Shown piece by piece: positions 52,009 to 59,826 of a stretch of DNA of 64,000 nucleotides. The notes beneath the pieces were generated by a model. The model was given only the letters and a program-made list of their open reading frames with translations. It was not told the origin of the DNA and made no database searches. The translations under genes were made by a program, and so were the position numbers. Origin of the DNA: Anaerolineales bacterium (GTDB lineage: Bacteria; Chloroflexota; Anaerolineae; Anaerolineales; Villigracilaceae); assembly GCA_023382575.1 (NCBI GenBank), contig JAHDWC010000001.1, forward strand, positions 5,173-69,172, written 5' to 3'. Each line of letters begins with the position of its first letter. The first letter of the stretch is position 1.

Positions 52009-52348
52009 CCCCACATATGGGGCGATGTTCGCGCTTCGCACCAAACCTTAGGTTGAGTGCTGATTCCAAGATTCAGCCTCACTGTGGGTTGTGACTGGAT
52101 AACTTATCCACACCAAAATGTAGATGCAAAAAGTACTTTTTATGATTCTTCCATATCTCGGTAGACCGAAAAACTACCCCCCAGATATGGGGGGAGGGTG
52201 TTATTAATTTGTCTGACATGTTTTCTCAGAAAACTGCCCGTTGTCCACAGGGTAGAGGAGTTTTCCACAGTTTAGGGGCACTTATCCACAGATTTGGGTA
52301 TTGTGGAGAGATATGTTGTCTGAACAAATACCCCAAAATATGGGGTAT
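52009..52348. repeat. Three CCCC-N-ATAT-GGGG palindromes in the origin region
   Basis: CCCCACATATGGGG lies at 52009-52022, CCCCCCAGATATGGGGGG at 52177-52194, and ATACCCCAAAATATGGGGTAT at 52328-52348. They share a CCCC(N)2-3-ATAT-GGGG core and are spaced about 165 and 155 bp apart. This is the range of the entry for the set, not one continuous repeat. The last may also serve as the pyrC terminator. Confidence 0.7.
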
Positions 52349-52380
52349 TGATGCGAGATTTCGGATAGCAATACAGTGAA

Positions 52381-53445
52381 TTACCCACGCACGTTCCTGC
52401 CATAGCCTTTTTCGACGAGAATCTTCCCATCTTCAAAGGCGGTCTTCCCGCGCAGAACAACCTTGCGAACTTTTCCTCTGCCCTTCCAACCTTCAAAGGG
52501 AGTCCAGCCGCAGCGTGTAAATTGCTCACTGGCTTTGATCTCATACATCGCGGATTCGTCCACTTCCACCCAGGTGTCTGGCTGTTCGGGCAAATTGAAG
52601 ATGCGTTTGGGGTTGGTGTGAAGCCTTTGCACTACATCGTCGAGGGTCAATCGTCCATCGTCTACTGCTTTTAACAGTAATGGCAGCATTGTTTCCAAAC
52701 CGGGGAAGCCGGGCGGTGGATTGTCGCTGTCTTTTTCTTCCAAGGTGTGTGGGGCGTGGTCGGTGGCGAAACAATCAACCACCTCCAGATTTGTCCACAG
52801 GCTATCCACATCTGCTTGTGTGGCGAGTCGGGGTCTCACTTCGCCTCTGCCGGGATGTCCGTGTGAAATGGCGGGGATGTCATCTTTACTCAAAAATAGA
52901 TGATGCGGGCAAACTTCACAGGTCACTTTGATGCCCTTTTCCTTGGCGGCTTTGATGAGCAGGATCTCTTCTTTCAACGAAACATGCGCAATGTGAACGG
53001 GATGATCGTACACGGCGGAGAATAAAATCGCCGCCGCCATCGTGCGGCTTTCAGAATGCATCACCATCGGCGCAGATTTGGGAAACGCTTGGAAGTGCGG
53101 AGTCCACAGCGTCATGTCATCGAGGCGCAGTTCTCCAAAGGTGGAGTCAAGGTACATTTTGAGTCCGGCCGCTTGCGGGGCGAGCGAAGCGACGATGTCG
53201 GCATTGTCGGGTCCCGCACCGACGAATTGGGCATAGTCACAGCGCGCTTTGGTTTTTGCCGCATCCAACGCGAGGGTGAGTGTGGCTTCATCGAAGATGG
53301 GCGGTTTGGTGTTGGGCATCGCGAGGAGGGTCGTCACGCCGCCAGCGAGAGCCGCCTGAGTGACAGTATCCCAATCCTCTTTATGGGTGGCGCCGGGTTC
53401 GCGCACATGGACATGTGGGTCGATCAAGCCGGGAAGTTTGAGCAT
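52381..53445 (-). CDS. pyrC: Dihydroorotase
   Basis: The 354-residue metal enzyme makes dihydroorotate from carbamoyl aspartate. The first metal motif is LIDPHVHVREPG (residues 6-17), with AGGVTTLLAMPNTKPP next. Metal ligand histidines occur in YDHPVHIAHVS and CEVCPHHLF, and the catalytic Asp is in CFATDHAPHTLEEKD. PPPGFPGLETMLPLLL matches the CAD-like class rather than E. coli PyrC. ATG 53445 is chosen since a TATACT box ends 6 nt before it and the conserved domain starts at once. It stands on the left bank of the pyr-gene set, and the candidate origin lies just downstream of it. Confidence 0.95.
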   Translation of the reverse strand: MLKLPGLIDPHVHVREPGATHKEDWDTVTQAALAGGVTTLLAMPNTKPPIFDEATLTLALDAAKTKARCDYAQFVGAGPDNADIVASLAPQAAGLKMYLDSTFGELRLDDMTLWTPHFQAFPKSAPMVMHSESRTMAAAILFSAVYDHPVHIAHVSLKEEILLIKAAKEKGIKVTCEVCPHHLFLSKDDIPAISHGHPGRGEVRPRLATQADVDSLWTNLEVVDCFATDHAPHTLEEKDSDNPPPGFPGLETMLPLLLKAVDDGRLTLDDVVQRLHTNPKRIFNLPEQPDTWVEVDESAMYEIKASEQFTRCGWTPFEGWKGRGKVRKVVLRGKTAFEDGKILVEKGYGRNVRG

Positions 53446-53451
53446 GGGGCG

Positions 53452-53480
53452 AGTATACCCGCACGGGCAGGTTAAGTGAA
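53452..53480 (-). promoter_or_regulatory. Promoter of pyrC, leaderless layout
   Basis: On the minus strand TTCACT (53480-53475) and TATACT (53457-53452) are 17 bp apart. The -10 box ends 6 nt before ATG 53445. Confidence 0.5.
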
Positions 53481-53602
53481 ACCTAAGAGGCGGTGAACTC
53501 ATTTACAGAGTGCAGTAAGATGTTTGTGAATTCCTCGGCAGACATCGTAACCGCATGCCGAGTTGATTGTTTAAGTACATAATCATTCCCGGAGGAAGAG
53601 AC

Positions 53603-54610
53603 ATGAACACTGGACAAATCAAATGGCAATCCATTGTTGCCAAATATGCCTATCCTGAAACCTGGCGCAGTTTGTGGCAGGTGGCAAATTCGGTCATCCC
53701 ATTTTTTGTGCTGTGGTATCTCGCATATCGCAGTTTGGAGGTCGGCTACTGGCTGACCCTGTTGTTGACAATTCCCGCTGCGGGCTTCATGGTGCGCATG
53801 TTCATCATCTTCCATGATTGCTGTCATGGTTCGTTCTTTCGGACCAAACTCGCCAATGACCGTCTCGGTCTGTTGTTGGGCGTGGCAGTCTTCACCCCGT
53901 ATTACAACTGGAAACATTCGCATGCCATCCATCATGCCACAGCGGGTGACTTGGATCGTCGCGGCATTGGCGATGTGTACACGATGACAGTGGAGGAATA
54001 TCTGGCTGCGCCGTGGTACAAAAAGATCGGATATCGCATCATGCGCAACCCGTTGATTCTCTTCACCATTGGGGCAACGCTCGTCTTTACGATTACGCAT
54101 CGCTTCTGGGATCATGGTGCGGGCGTCCGCGAAAAGAACAGCGTCATCTGGACGAACATTGCGCTGGTCGGGTTCATCGGTTGGACGATCTATCACATCG
54201 GCTGGCAGGCTTATCTGCTGGTGGAGCTTCCCATTTTGCTGATGGCGTGCGGCGCGGGCGTGTGGTTGTTCTACGTCCAGCACAACTTCGACCCGACGTA
54301 TTGGGAGCGCCATCAGGAGTGGAGCTTCTTCAATGCCGGCATGGACGGCAGTTCCTACTACAAGCTGCCCAAGGTTTTGCAGTGGTTCACGGGCAATATC
54401 GGGTTCCACCACATCCATCACCTCAGCCCGAAGATTCCCAATTACAAGCTGGAGCAATGTCATCAAGAGAATCCCATGTTCCAGATCGAGCCGTTGACCA
54501 TCCGTGATAGTTTGAGGTCGTTGTATTTCAGGCTGTGGGATGAGAAGGAAAAGATGCTCGTGGGTTGGAATGCATTGAAGAAATACAAGATGCAGTCGCA
54601 GAAAAATTAA
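53603..54610 (+). CDS. Membrane fatty acid desaturase
   Basis: The 335-residue protein has four to six hydrophobic helices and the three histidine boxes of the acyl-lipid desaturase family. HDCCHGSFF (about 71-79) and HSHAIHHATAG (about 104-115) come before the second helix pair, and FHHIHHLSP (about 265-273) comes after it. The boxes bind a di-iron site and introduce double bonds into acyl chains in the membrane. ATG 53603 is preferred because CGGAGGAAG lies 7 nt upstream. Position of the double bond cannot be told. It is followed by a strong terminator. Confidence 0.93.
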   Translation: MNTGQIKWQSIVAKYAYPETWRSLWQVANSVIPFFVLWYLAYRSLEVGYWLTLLLTIPAAGFMVRMFIIFHDCCHGSFFRTKLANDRLGLLLGVAVFTPYYNWKHSHAIHHATAGDLDRRGIGDVYTMTVEEYLAAPWYKKIGYRIMRNPLILFTIGATLVFTITHRFWDHGAGVREKNSVIWTNIALVGFIGWTIYHIGWQAYLLVELPILLMACGAGVWLFYVQHNFDPTYWERHQEWSFFNAGMDGSSYYKLPKVLQWFTGNIGFHHIHHLSPKIPNYKLEQCHQENPMFQIEPLTIRDSLRSLYFRLWDEKEKMLVGWNALKKYKMQSQKN

Positions 54611-54614
54611 CAGA

Positions 54615-54647
54615 CAAGACTCCCCCGGCCCGGTCGGGGGAGTCTTG
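54615..54647 (+). terminator. Terminator of the desaturase gene
   Basis: CAAGACTCCCCCG and its complement form a 13-bp stem around GGCCCGG. There are only short Ts after it. It lies 4 nt after the stop. Confidence 0.75.
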
Positions 54648-54729
54648 CTTTCTGGTGAGAGTCCGCTATCGCCGGGGTGTGATGCGGGTTTTAAGAGTAT
54701 CTTCACTTTTTTCACCCGAGTCGCGGGTG

Positions 54730-54735
54730 TATAAT
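54730..54735 (+). promoter_or_regulatory. -10 box of icd
   Basis: A perfect TATAAT lies 42 nt before the icd ATG, which is preceded by an AAAGAGG ribosome-binding site. Confidence 0.5.
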
Positions 54736-54777
54736 CCAGCAGTTATTTTCAAAAACAATAGTCAAAAGAGGTAGACA

Positions 54778-56181
54778 ATGTCATATGTGAACGTTAAAGT
54801 CCCCGAGGGTGGGGCAAAGATCAGTATTCAGGATGGCAAGTTGCAGGTTCCTGATAATCCAATTATCCCGTTCGTGGAAGGTGACGGGACCGGGCGCGAT
54901 ATTTGGCGCGCGTCGGTGCGTGTGTTCGATGCGGCGGTGGAGAAGGCGTACGGCGGCAAGCGCAAAATTAACTGGATGGAAGTGTACGCAGGCGAGAAGT
55001 CGTTCAAGTTGTTCCAGAGTTGGCTGCCTGATGAAACTACTGAAGCCTTCAAGGAATTTTTGGTCGGCATCAAGGGTCCGCTGACCACACCGATCGGTGG
55101 CGGCATCCGCTCGTTGAATGTGCAATTGCGCAAAGTGCTGGACTTGTACGTTTGTCTGCGCCCGGTGCGCTGGTATAAGGGCGTGCCTTCGCCGGTGAAT
55201 CACCCCGAATTTGTGGATATGGTCATCTTCCGCGAGAACACCGAGGATATTTACGCAGGCATCGAATTTGCGAACGGCACCGAAGATAACAAACGCTTCA
55301 AGGAAATGTTCAAGGAAGCCTTCCCCAAGGAATATGCCAAGATGCGCTTCCCTGAGACTTCGGGCATCGGCTTCAAGCCGGTTTCTGAAGAAGGCACCGA
55401 ACGCCTCGCCCGCGCTGCCATCAAGTGGGCGTTGGAGAACAAGCGCAAGAGCGTGAACTTCGTCCACAAGGGCAACATCATGAAGTTCACTGAAGGCGCC
55501 TTCAAGGACTGGGGCTATGCCGTCGGCAAGCGCGAGTTCCGCAACGATGTGGTGACCGAGCGCGAAAGCTGGATTCTCGGCAATAAAGAGAAGAACCCGA
55601 ACCTGTCTGTTGAAGACAATGCCAAGATGATCGACCCCGGCTTTGACATGATGAGCCCTGCCCAGCAGGCAGAGATCAAGGGTGAAGTGGAAGCAGCGCT
55701 CAAGTTGTGGGATACCCACGGCGACGGCAAATGGAAGAGCAAGCTGATGCTGAAGGACTCCATCGCCGATGTGACGCTTCAGTTCGTGCTGATCCGTCCG
55801 CGCGATTACGATGTGATCGCCACCATGAACCTGAACGGTGACTACCTCTCCGATGCGCTCGCGGCGCAGGTGGGCGGTATCGGTATCGCTCCGGGTGCGA
55901 ACATCAACTATGTGACAGGTCACGCCATCTTTGAGGCGACTCACGGCACCGCGCCGAAATATGCCGACTTGGATAAGGTCAACCCCGGCTCGGTCATTCT
56001 CTCGGGTGAGATGATGCTGCGCTACATGGGTTGGGGCGAAGCTGCGGACTTGATCGTGAAGGGCATGGAAGGCGCCATCGCAGCGAAAACGGTCACGTAT
56101 GACTTTGCCCGCCTGATGGATAACCCCACCGAAGTGAAATGCTCTGAATTTGGTAGTGCGATTATCAAGCACATGGGATAA
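54778..56181 (+). CDS. icd: Isocitrate dehydrogenase, NADP-dependent type
   Basis: The 467-residue enzyme oxidatively decarboxylates isocitrate in the TCA cycle. [14 protein letters not shown] (about 29-42), [30 protein letters not shown] (about 99-128, with the substrate-binding Ser-Leu-Asn and Arg residues) and [14 protein letters not shown] (about 150-163) are the family signatures. The metal aspartates are in [38 protein letters not shown] preference is suggested by GTAPKYA and the C-terminal loop but not certain. It is longer than the 416-residue E. coli protein, with an insertion near 175-200 and 285-320. Confidence 0.96.
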   Translation: MSYVNVKVPEGGAKISIQDGKLQVPDNPIIPFVEGDGTGRDIWRASVRVFDAAVEKAYGGKRKINWMEVYAGEKSFKLFQSWLPDETTEAFKEFLVGIKGPLTTPIGGGIRSLNVQLRKVLDLYVCLRPVRWYKGVPSPVNHPEFVDMVIFRENTEDIYAGIEFANGTEDNKRFKEMFKEAFPKEYAKMRFPETSGIGFKPVSEEGTERLARAAIKWALENKRKSVNFVHKGNIMKFTEGAFKDWGYAVGKREFRNDVVTERESWILGNKEKNPNLSVEDNAKMIDPGFDMMSPAQQAEIKGEVEAALKLWDTHGDGKWKSKLMLKDSIADVTLQFVLIRPRDYDVIATMNLNGDYLSDALAAQVGGIGIAPGANINYVTGHAIFEATHGTAPKYADLDKVNPGSVILSGEMMLRYMGWGEAADLIVKGMEGAIAAKTVTYDFARLMDNPTEVKCSEFGSAIIKHMG

Positions 56182-56196
56182 GTGAAACTGCTGTAA

Positions 56197-56231
56197 AAAA
56201 AGGTCGAGACTAGTTCAGTCTCGACCTTTTT
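56197..56231. terminator. Bidirectional terminator
   Basis: AAAAAGGTCGAGACT and its complement form a 15-bp stem with an AGTTC-type loop and T5 end. It serves icd and the convergent FKBP gene. Confidence 0.9.
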
Positions 56232-56239
56232 GTTAATTG

Positions 56240-56575
56240 TTACTTCACATCCACCAACTCGACATCAAAGACAAGCGTTGCATTGGGGGGAATGACTCCG
56301 CCCGCGCCACGTTCGCCGTAGGCAAGGTTTGAGGGAATGATGAGCTGGGCTTTTCCGCCAACTTTCATCAGCGCGATGCCTTCGTCCCAGCCTTTGATGA
56401 CCTGTCCCACACCAAGCTTGAACGTGATCGGCTCGCCGCGTGAGACGGAACTGTCGAAGACGCGCCCATCTTGAAATTTACCCGTGTAATGCACACTGAC
56501 GGTTTTACCGGCTTCAGCTTGTGTGCCGGTGCCCGCTTCCAATTCGATGTATTCGAGTCCACTGTCTGTTTTCAT
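56240..56575 (-). CDS. FKBP-type peptidyl-prolyl isomerase
   Basis: The 111-residue protein is one FKBP domain: [80 protein letters not shown]. The Tyr, Asp, Trp, Ile and Phe that line the proline pocket are all kept. No signal peptide is visible, so it acts in the cytoplasm as a folding helper. It is transcribed alone with a weak ribosome-binding site (GGAGAAC). Confidence 0.95.
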   Translation of the reverse strand: MKTDSGLEYIELEAGTGTQAEAGKTVSVHYTGKFQDGRVFDSSVSRGEPITFKLGVGQVIKGWDEGIALMKVGGKAQLIIPSNLAYGERGAGGVIPPNATLVFDVELVDVK

Positions 56576-56635
56576 TTGTTCTCCAATCTATTAATTTGAT
56601 GGATCAATTGTACCTGTTTTAAAAACTGAAAAATA

Positions 56636-56662
56636 AAAGCCGGGATGTCTCATCCCGGCTTT
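56636..56662 (-). terminator. Terminator of the Rieske-cytochrome b operon
   Basis: AAAGCCGGGATG and CATCCCGGCTTT form a 12-bp stem with a TCT loop. On the minus strand T-rich DNA follows. It lies 20 nt after the stop at 56682. Confidence 0.85.
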
Positions 56663-56681
56663 ATGAATTACGATTTATCCG

Positions 56682-58049
56682 TTAAGGTGAAGGCGTTGTG
56701 GACAATGTGGCAGCATCTGCGGCGGTTTGCGGCATACCATTCATGATCCAGCGCAGGAAGACATCCACCACATCGGGCTTGAGCGCCTTGGTGGGCGGCA
56801 TCACACCGATGATCTCTTCCCCGTTCTCGTCGAGGATGATTTTTTCCTGAATGGTTTGCAACAGATAGCTGTTCTCGTCTCCGGCGATGATATTAAATTC
56901 GGCATGGTCACCTGTGGTGAGAATTTCTTCGTAGGTGGTCATCAGATAATTGTTATTATCCTTGCCGGGACGGTGACAGGAGATGCAATAGCGTTTGACG
57001 ATGGGCTGAATGTGAACATCATAGGAAGGCACTTCACCGTCTGCGAGCGGCGGGAAGAGCGGCTTGATCACGGGCGCTTCAAAACGGTCATCCCAGAGGT
57101 AACGCATAAACGCCACAATATAGTCGATCTCACTCTTCGAGAGCTCGCCGCCATACGTCTTCCCAAATGGAGGCATGCCCGCATTCGGCCGTCCATACGC
57201 AATAAGTTCGATCATCGACGCATCGGTGATGGTGTAGAGCACATCGCGGCTGTTGATGGGCGTGATCTTCTCGCCTTCCAGCCCTTCCACGCCTTCGATG
57301 ATCGCAATCGAGCCATCGTCGCCGTGACATTCCGTGCAGTGGATGGAGTACAAATCTTGCCCGGCAGTGATCTGATCTGTCAGCGTGGTGGCGACGACGG
57401 TCTCTTCCGCCTCTTTCTCGGGTGCGAGAGCGAGAACTGTCCCTGAGAGGATGATCATCGCTGTAGCCGCCAGTCCCGTCGTCCAGAGCATGAGGCGCGT
57501 GTTATTCTTGAAAACGAAGAACAGAATGTAGGCCACCACCGGAATGACGATTCCCGAAATCGTTTGAAGAGTCCCCAATAAAGTGGAGCCATCTTCTGCG
57601 ACAGTGGGAACTTCCGAGGTCATGGTCAGCAAGATGATGCCGACCACCATAACCGTCATGATGGAAATCGGCAGGACGCGTTTGCTGTAATGGCGGTGTG
57701 GACTGCGCTCGATGAAAGGCAGAAGGGTTAACAAGCCAAGGGCAAGTGTTGGGATAAGGACCGTGGCGAGCCATTCGATCTTGCCGATGAGCGGCAGTTG
57801 CCCATACAACGCAAGGAATTTGAAGAGGAAAAGGAAATACCATTCCGGACGCGGGATGTAGGAGGTGTCGCTTGGGTCGGCTTTGGGCTCAGCGGGGATG
57901 CCAATGAAAGTAGCCAACAGAATCAGCAAGACGAAGATTCCCACCGACATGATGAGGTCGCGGAAGATGGTATCGGGCCAGAAGCGTTCCCCTTTGTTAA
58001 GCTGCTTTTCGTAACGTTCATTGATCTGTTTTTTGGTTTCGTCGTTCAT
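56682..58049 (-). CDS. Cytochrome b C-terminal (subunit IV) domain fused to diheme cytochrome c
   Basis: The 455-residue protein joins a subunit IV-like membrane part (four transmembrane helices, about 30-50, 95-112, 128-145 and 168-208, with the PEWYF quinol-site motif at 68-72) to two cytochrome c domains. CTECH (238-242) is the first heme-binding site, with a Met ligand in AGMPPFG near 292. CISCH (355-359) is the second, in a region like a planctomycete-type c domain. It should thus pass electrons from quinol through heme b and Rieske to the c hemes. ATG 58049 is chosen because it starts 2 nt after the cytochrome b stop. Confidence 0.9.
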   Translation of the reverse strand: MNDETKKQINERYEKQLNKGERFWPDTIFRDLIMSVGIFVLLILLATFIGIPAEPKADPSDTSYIPRPEWYFLFLFKFLALYGQLPLIGKIEWLATVLIPTLALGLLTLLPFIERSPHRHYSKRVLPISIMTVMVVGIILLTMTSEVPTVAEDGSTLLGTLQTISGIVIPVVAYILFFVFKNNTRLMLWTTGLAATAMIILSGTVLALAPEKEAEETVVATTLTDQITAGQDLYSIHCTECHGDDGSIAIIEGVEGLEGEKITPINSRDVLYTITDASMIELIAYGRPNAGMPPFGKTYGGELSKSEIDYIVAFMRYLWDDRFEAPVIKPLFPPLADGEVPSYDVHIQPIVKRYCISCHRPGKDNNNYLMTTYEEILTTGDHAEFNIIAGDENSYLLQTIQEKIILDENGEEIIGVMPPTKALKPDVVDVFLRWIMNGMPQTAADAATLSTTPSP

Positions 58050-58051
58050 CG

Positions 58052-58711
58052 CTAATCTTCCTTGGTTGGGGAATGCGATTCGCCATGCTTGATGATGAGG
58101 TAGAGATGAATACCGATCAATGCGGCAAGGACGGCGGGGATGATCCAGATGTGGGCGGCGAAGAAACGCTGGAGGGTGAGGGCGCTGAGTTCCGGTCCGC
58201 CGCGTAGGGCTTTGAGGATGAACTCGCCGACGAAGGGCACTGTCCCGGCGATCTGTGTGCCGACAGTGGTGGCCCAGTAGGCTTTTTGATTCCACGGGAG
58301 CAGGTAGCCAGTGAAGCCCATGCCGAGCGTGGTGAGGAACAAGCCAATGCCGATCAGCCAGGTCAGCTCGCGCGGATACTTAAATGATGCAGTGTAAAAC
58401 ACGCGCAGCATGTGGATGAAGACTACCAATACCATCAGAGTGGCGCCCCAATGGTGAATGCCGCGGATGAGCCAGCCAAAAGCAACGCCTTCCATAATGT
58501 AGGTGATGGAGTCGTAGGCGTGGTCGGGTGAGGGGGTGTAATAGACGGTGAGGAAGATGCCGGTCAGTCCCTGCAAGATAAAAAGGAACAGGCTGGCAGA
58601 GCCAAGTGTGTTCCACCAGTTGGTCTTGGGTTCGGGACGGTCGAGCAGGTTTTTGTACAGGTCATTGAAGCCGATGCGTTCATCGAGCCAGAGGTAAATA
58701 TTTTTCCACAT
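58052..58711 (-). CDS. Cytochrome b6-type subunit of a quinol-oxidising complex
   Basis: The 219-residue protein has four transmembrane helices. The first contains the heme histidine (IHHWGATLMVLVVFIHMLRVFY; His near 86 and 100) and the later helices add AHIWIIPAVLAALIGIHLYLI, a second histidine pair. The CD loop pattern (GYLLPWNQKAYWATTVGTQI) is typical of cytochrome b6. The subunit IV part of cytochrome b lies in the next gene, as in b6f-like and Gram-positive bc complexes. It is the middle gene of a Rieske-b-c operon with 2-nt gaps. Confidence 0.95.
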   Translation of the reverse strand: MWKNIYLWLDERIGFNDLYKNLLDRPEPKTNWWNTLGSASLFLFILQGLTGIFLTVYYTPSPDHAYDSITYIMEGVAFGWLIRGIHHWGATLMVLVVFIHMLRVFYTASFKYPRELTWLIGIGLFLTTLGMGFTGYLLPWNQKAYWATTVGTQIAGTVPFVGEFILKALRGGPELSALTLQRFFAAHIWIIPAVLAALIGIHLYLIIKHGESHSPTKED

Positions 58712-58713
58712 GG

Positions 58714-59211
58714 TTAGGCTTCCTTGAAGAAGATTTCGATGATGCCGTCTTCGGTGAGGCGGTGTTCTGCGTACACATCCAACGCGCGTGGGGGAGGCCC
58801 GTCCAGCACTTCGCCTTCAATGTCGAAGGCGGCGTCGTGGCAGGGGCAGAGGAAAGCTTCCGCTTCAGCCGACCAGTTGACGGTACAGGCAAGATGCGTG
58901 CAGCGGCTGTTGAGGATGAGCAGGTCTTCGGGCGAGTCCGATTTGCGGATGGCATATCCACCAAAGCTGCTGGCGGTGCGTTCCCAGCCGTTGACCTGTA
59001 CCCGCGTGAACGAGAACGGGTAGGGGGTGCCAACCTGCATATCTTCGAATTTGCCGATGGGGATCCACGCTTCTTTGCCGCCCTCGCGTAGTGCGGGATC
59101 GATCAAATAGTAGACCGAAGGTAAACCGATGATGGCACCGATCAGACCTCCAACAATTCCCGTCGTCACCTTGATGAAATCCCGGCGGGATAATTCGTGC
59201 GAATCAGACAT
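58714..59211 (-). CDS. Rieske iron-sulfur protein
   Basis: The 165-residue protein has an N-terminal membrane anchor (residues 14-36) with SRRDFIK, a Tat-type signal, ahead of it. The [2Fe-2S] ligands are Cys104 and His106 in CTHLAC and Cys122 and His125 in CPCHDAAFD, and the two extra Cys make the disulfide. It passes electrons from quinol to the c hemes. The ribosome-binding site GAGG precedes the start. It heads the three-gene operon that runs through cytochrome b to the b/c fusion. Confidence 0.96.
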   Translation of the reverse strand: MSDSHELSRRDFIKVTTGIVGGLIGAIIGLPSVYYLIDPALREGGKEAWIPIGKFEDMQVGTPYPFSFTRVQVNGWERTASSFGGYAIRKSDSPEDLLILNSRCTHLACTVNWSAEAEAFLCPCHDAAFDIEGEVLDGPPPRALDVYAEHRLTEDGIIEIFFKEA

Positions 59212-59299
59212 GTGCGCCTCCTGTGGGATAGTGTTGCGCTTGCCAATCGACTATGAATAAAGGGAAGATGCTTCGGCGATAGTGGTATGGAATTGGATT

Positions 59300-59322
59300 A
59301 TAAGGGTCTTTGTACCCCTTAT
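59300..59322. promoter_or_regulatory. Inverted repeat between the Rieske and succinate dehydrogenase operons
   Basis: ATAAGGG (59300-59306) and CCCTTAT (59316-59322) are separated by 9 nt. The left arm overlaps a minus-strand TATAAT (59302-59297), the likely -10 box of the Rieske operon. It could be an operator that links the two divergent respiratory operons. Confidence 0.35.
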
Positions 59323-59450
59323 TGTAGGACAGCAGGAATGAAATTGACAGGATTTTTGTCACTTTCCCATTCCTCTTTATTCTCACTTTGGTTTTTTGAC
59401 ATTCAAGAGTAAAATTGGCGCTTGTAACAAATTTCACCACGGAGGCAATC

Positions 59451-59825
59451 ATGGGCTTGAAACGGGATGTCAGCCTTTCCACCGGTCTGCGTTATCGAGG
59501 TCCGGCGGGATATCTGACCTTTATCCTGCACCGTATTGGCGGGTTGGGCATGGGGATTTTCATCACTTTGCACATCCTGGCTTCGTTCGTCGGTGGCAGA
59601 TTCGGAGGGGCAATCAACGGCATTTATGAGAATTGGGCTTTCCAGATCTTCATTTTCTTCTGTGTGATGTTCCACGCCATCAACGGTTTGCGCATCACCA
59701 TTCTGGACCTGTTCCCCAAATTGCTCGACTATCAAACGGAAGCCATCTGGATCGAGTGGGCGGTCTTCATTCCATTGTATGGCATTTCGGTCTTCGTGAT
59801 CCTGCAAACGGCTCTGGGAGGGTAA
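59451..59825 (+). CDS. sdhC: Succinate dehydrogenase cytochrome b subunit
   Basis: The 124-residue membrane subunit has three transmembrane helices. HRIGGLGMGIFITLHILASF (about 30-50) holds the His that ligates heme b in SdhC proteins, and FHAINGLRITILDLF follows in the next helix. The start ATG 59451 follows CGGAGG. It anchors the flavoprotein and iron-sulfur subunits and leads electrons to quinone. The gap to the next gene is 1 nt. Confidence 0.88.
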   Translation: MGLKRDVSLSTGLRYRGPAGYLTFILHRIGGLGMGIFITLHILASFVGGRFGGAINGIYENWAFQIFIFFCVMFHAINGLRITILDLFPKLLDYQTEAIWIEWAVFIPLYGISVFVILQTALGG

Positions 59826-59826
59826 G

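Larger units (their letters stand above)
51861..52380. other. Candidate chromosomal replication origin (oriC)
   Basis: This is the longest gene-free stretch of the window. Two perfect DnaA boxes (TGTGGATAA) lie back to back at 51980-51988 and 51989-51997. TTATCCACA follows at 52104-52112 and 52282-52290, TTTTCCACA at 52261-52269 and TTGTCCACA at 52241-52249. An AT-rich segment (about 51914-51974) adjoins the first pair and could be the unwinding element. Three CCCC-ATAT-GGGG palindromes are interspersed. It is flanked by spoVS and pyrC, and left-hand genes are mostly on the minus strand. Calling it the origin is inference; a plasmid-type or secondary origin is less likely because the neighbours are housekeeping genes. 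Confidence 0.75.

Noticed and set aside
51585-52082. SpoVS extended to 165 residues
   Set aside because: The extension runs through the DnaA-box region and has no conserved sequence. The ATG at 51860 has a GGGAGG site and gives the normal family length.
53483-54715. 410-codon minus-strand ORF opposite the desaturase gene
   Set aside because: It is an antisense shadow: the plus strand encodes a desaturase with all three histidine boxes and a ribosome-binding site, and the minus frame has no recognisable domain.
54781-56172. 463-codon minus-strand ORF opposite icd
   Set aside because: It shadows a complete isocitrate dehydrogenase. Long antisense frames are expected in GC-rich codon usage and this one is His/Arg-rich with no domain.
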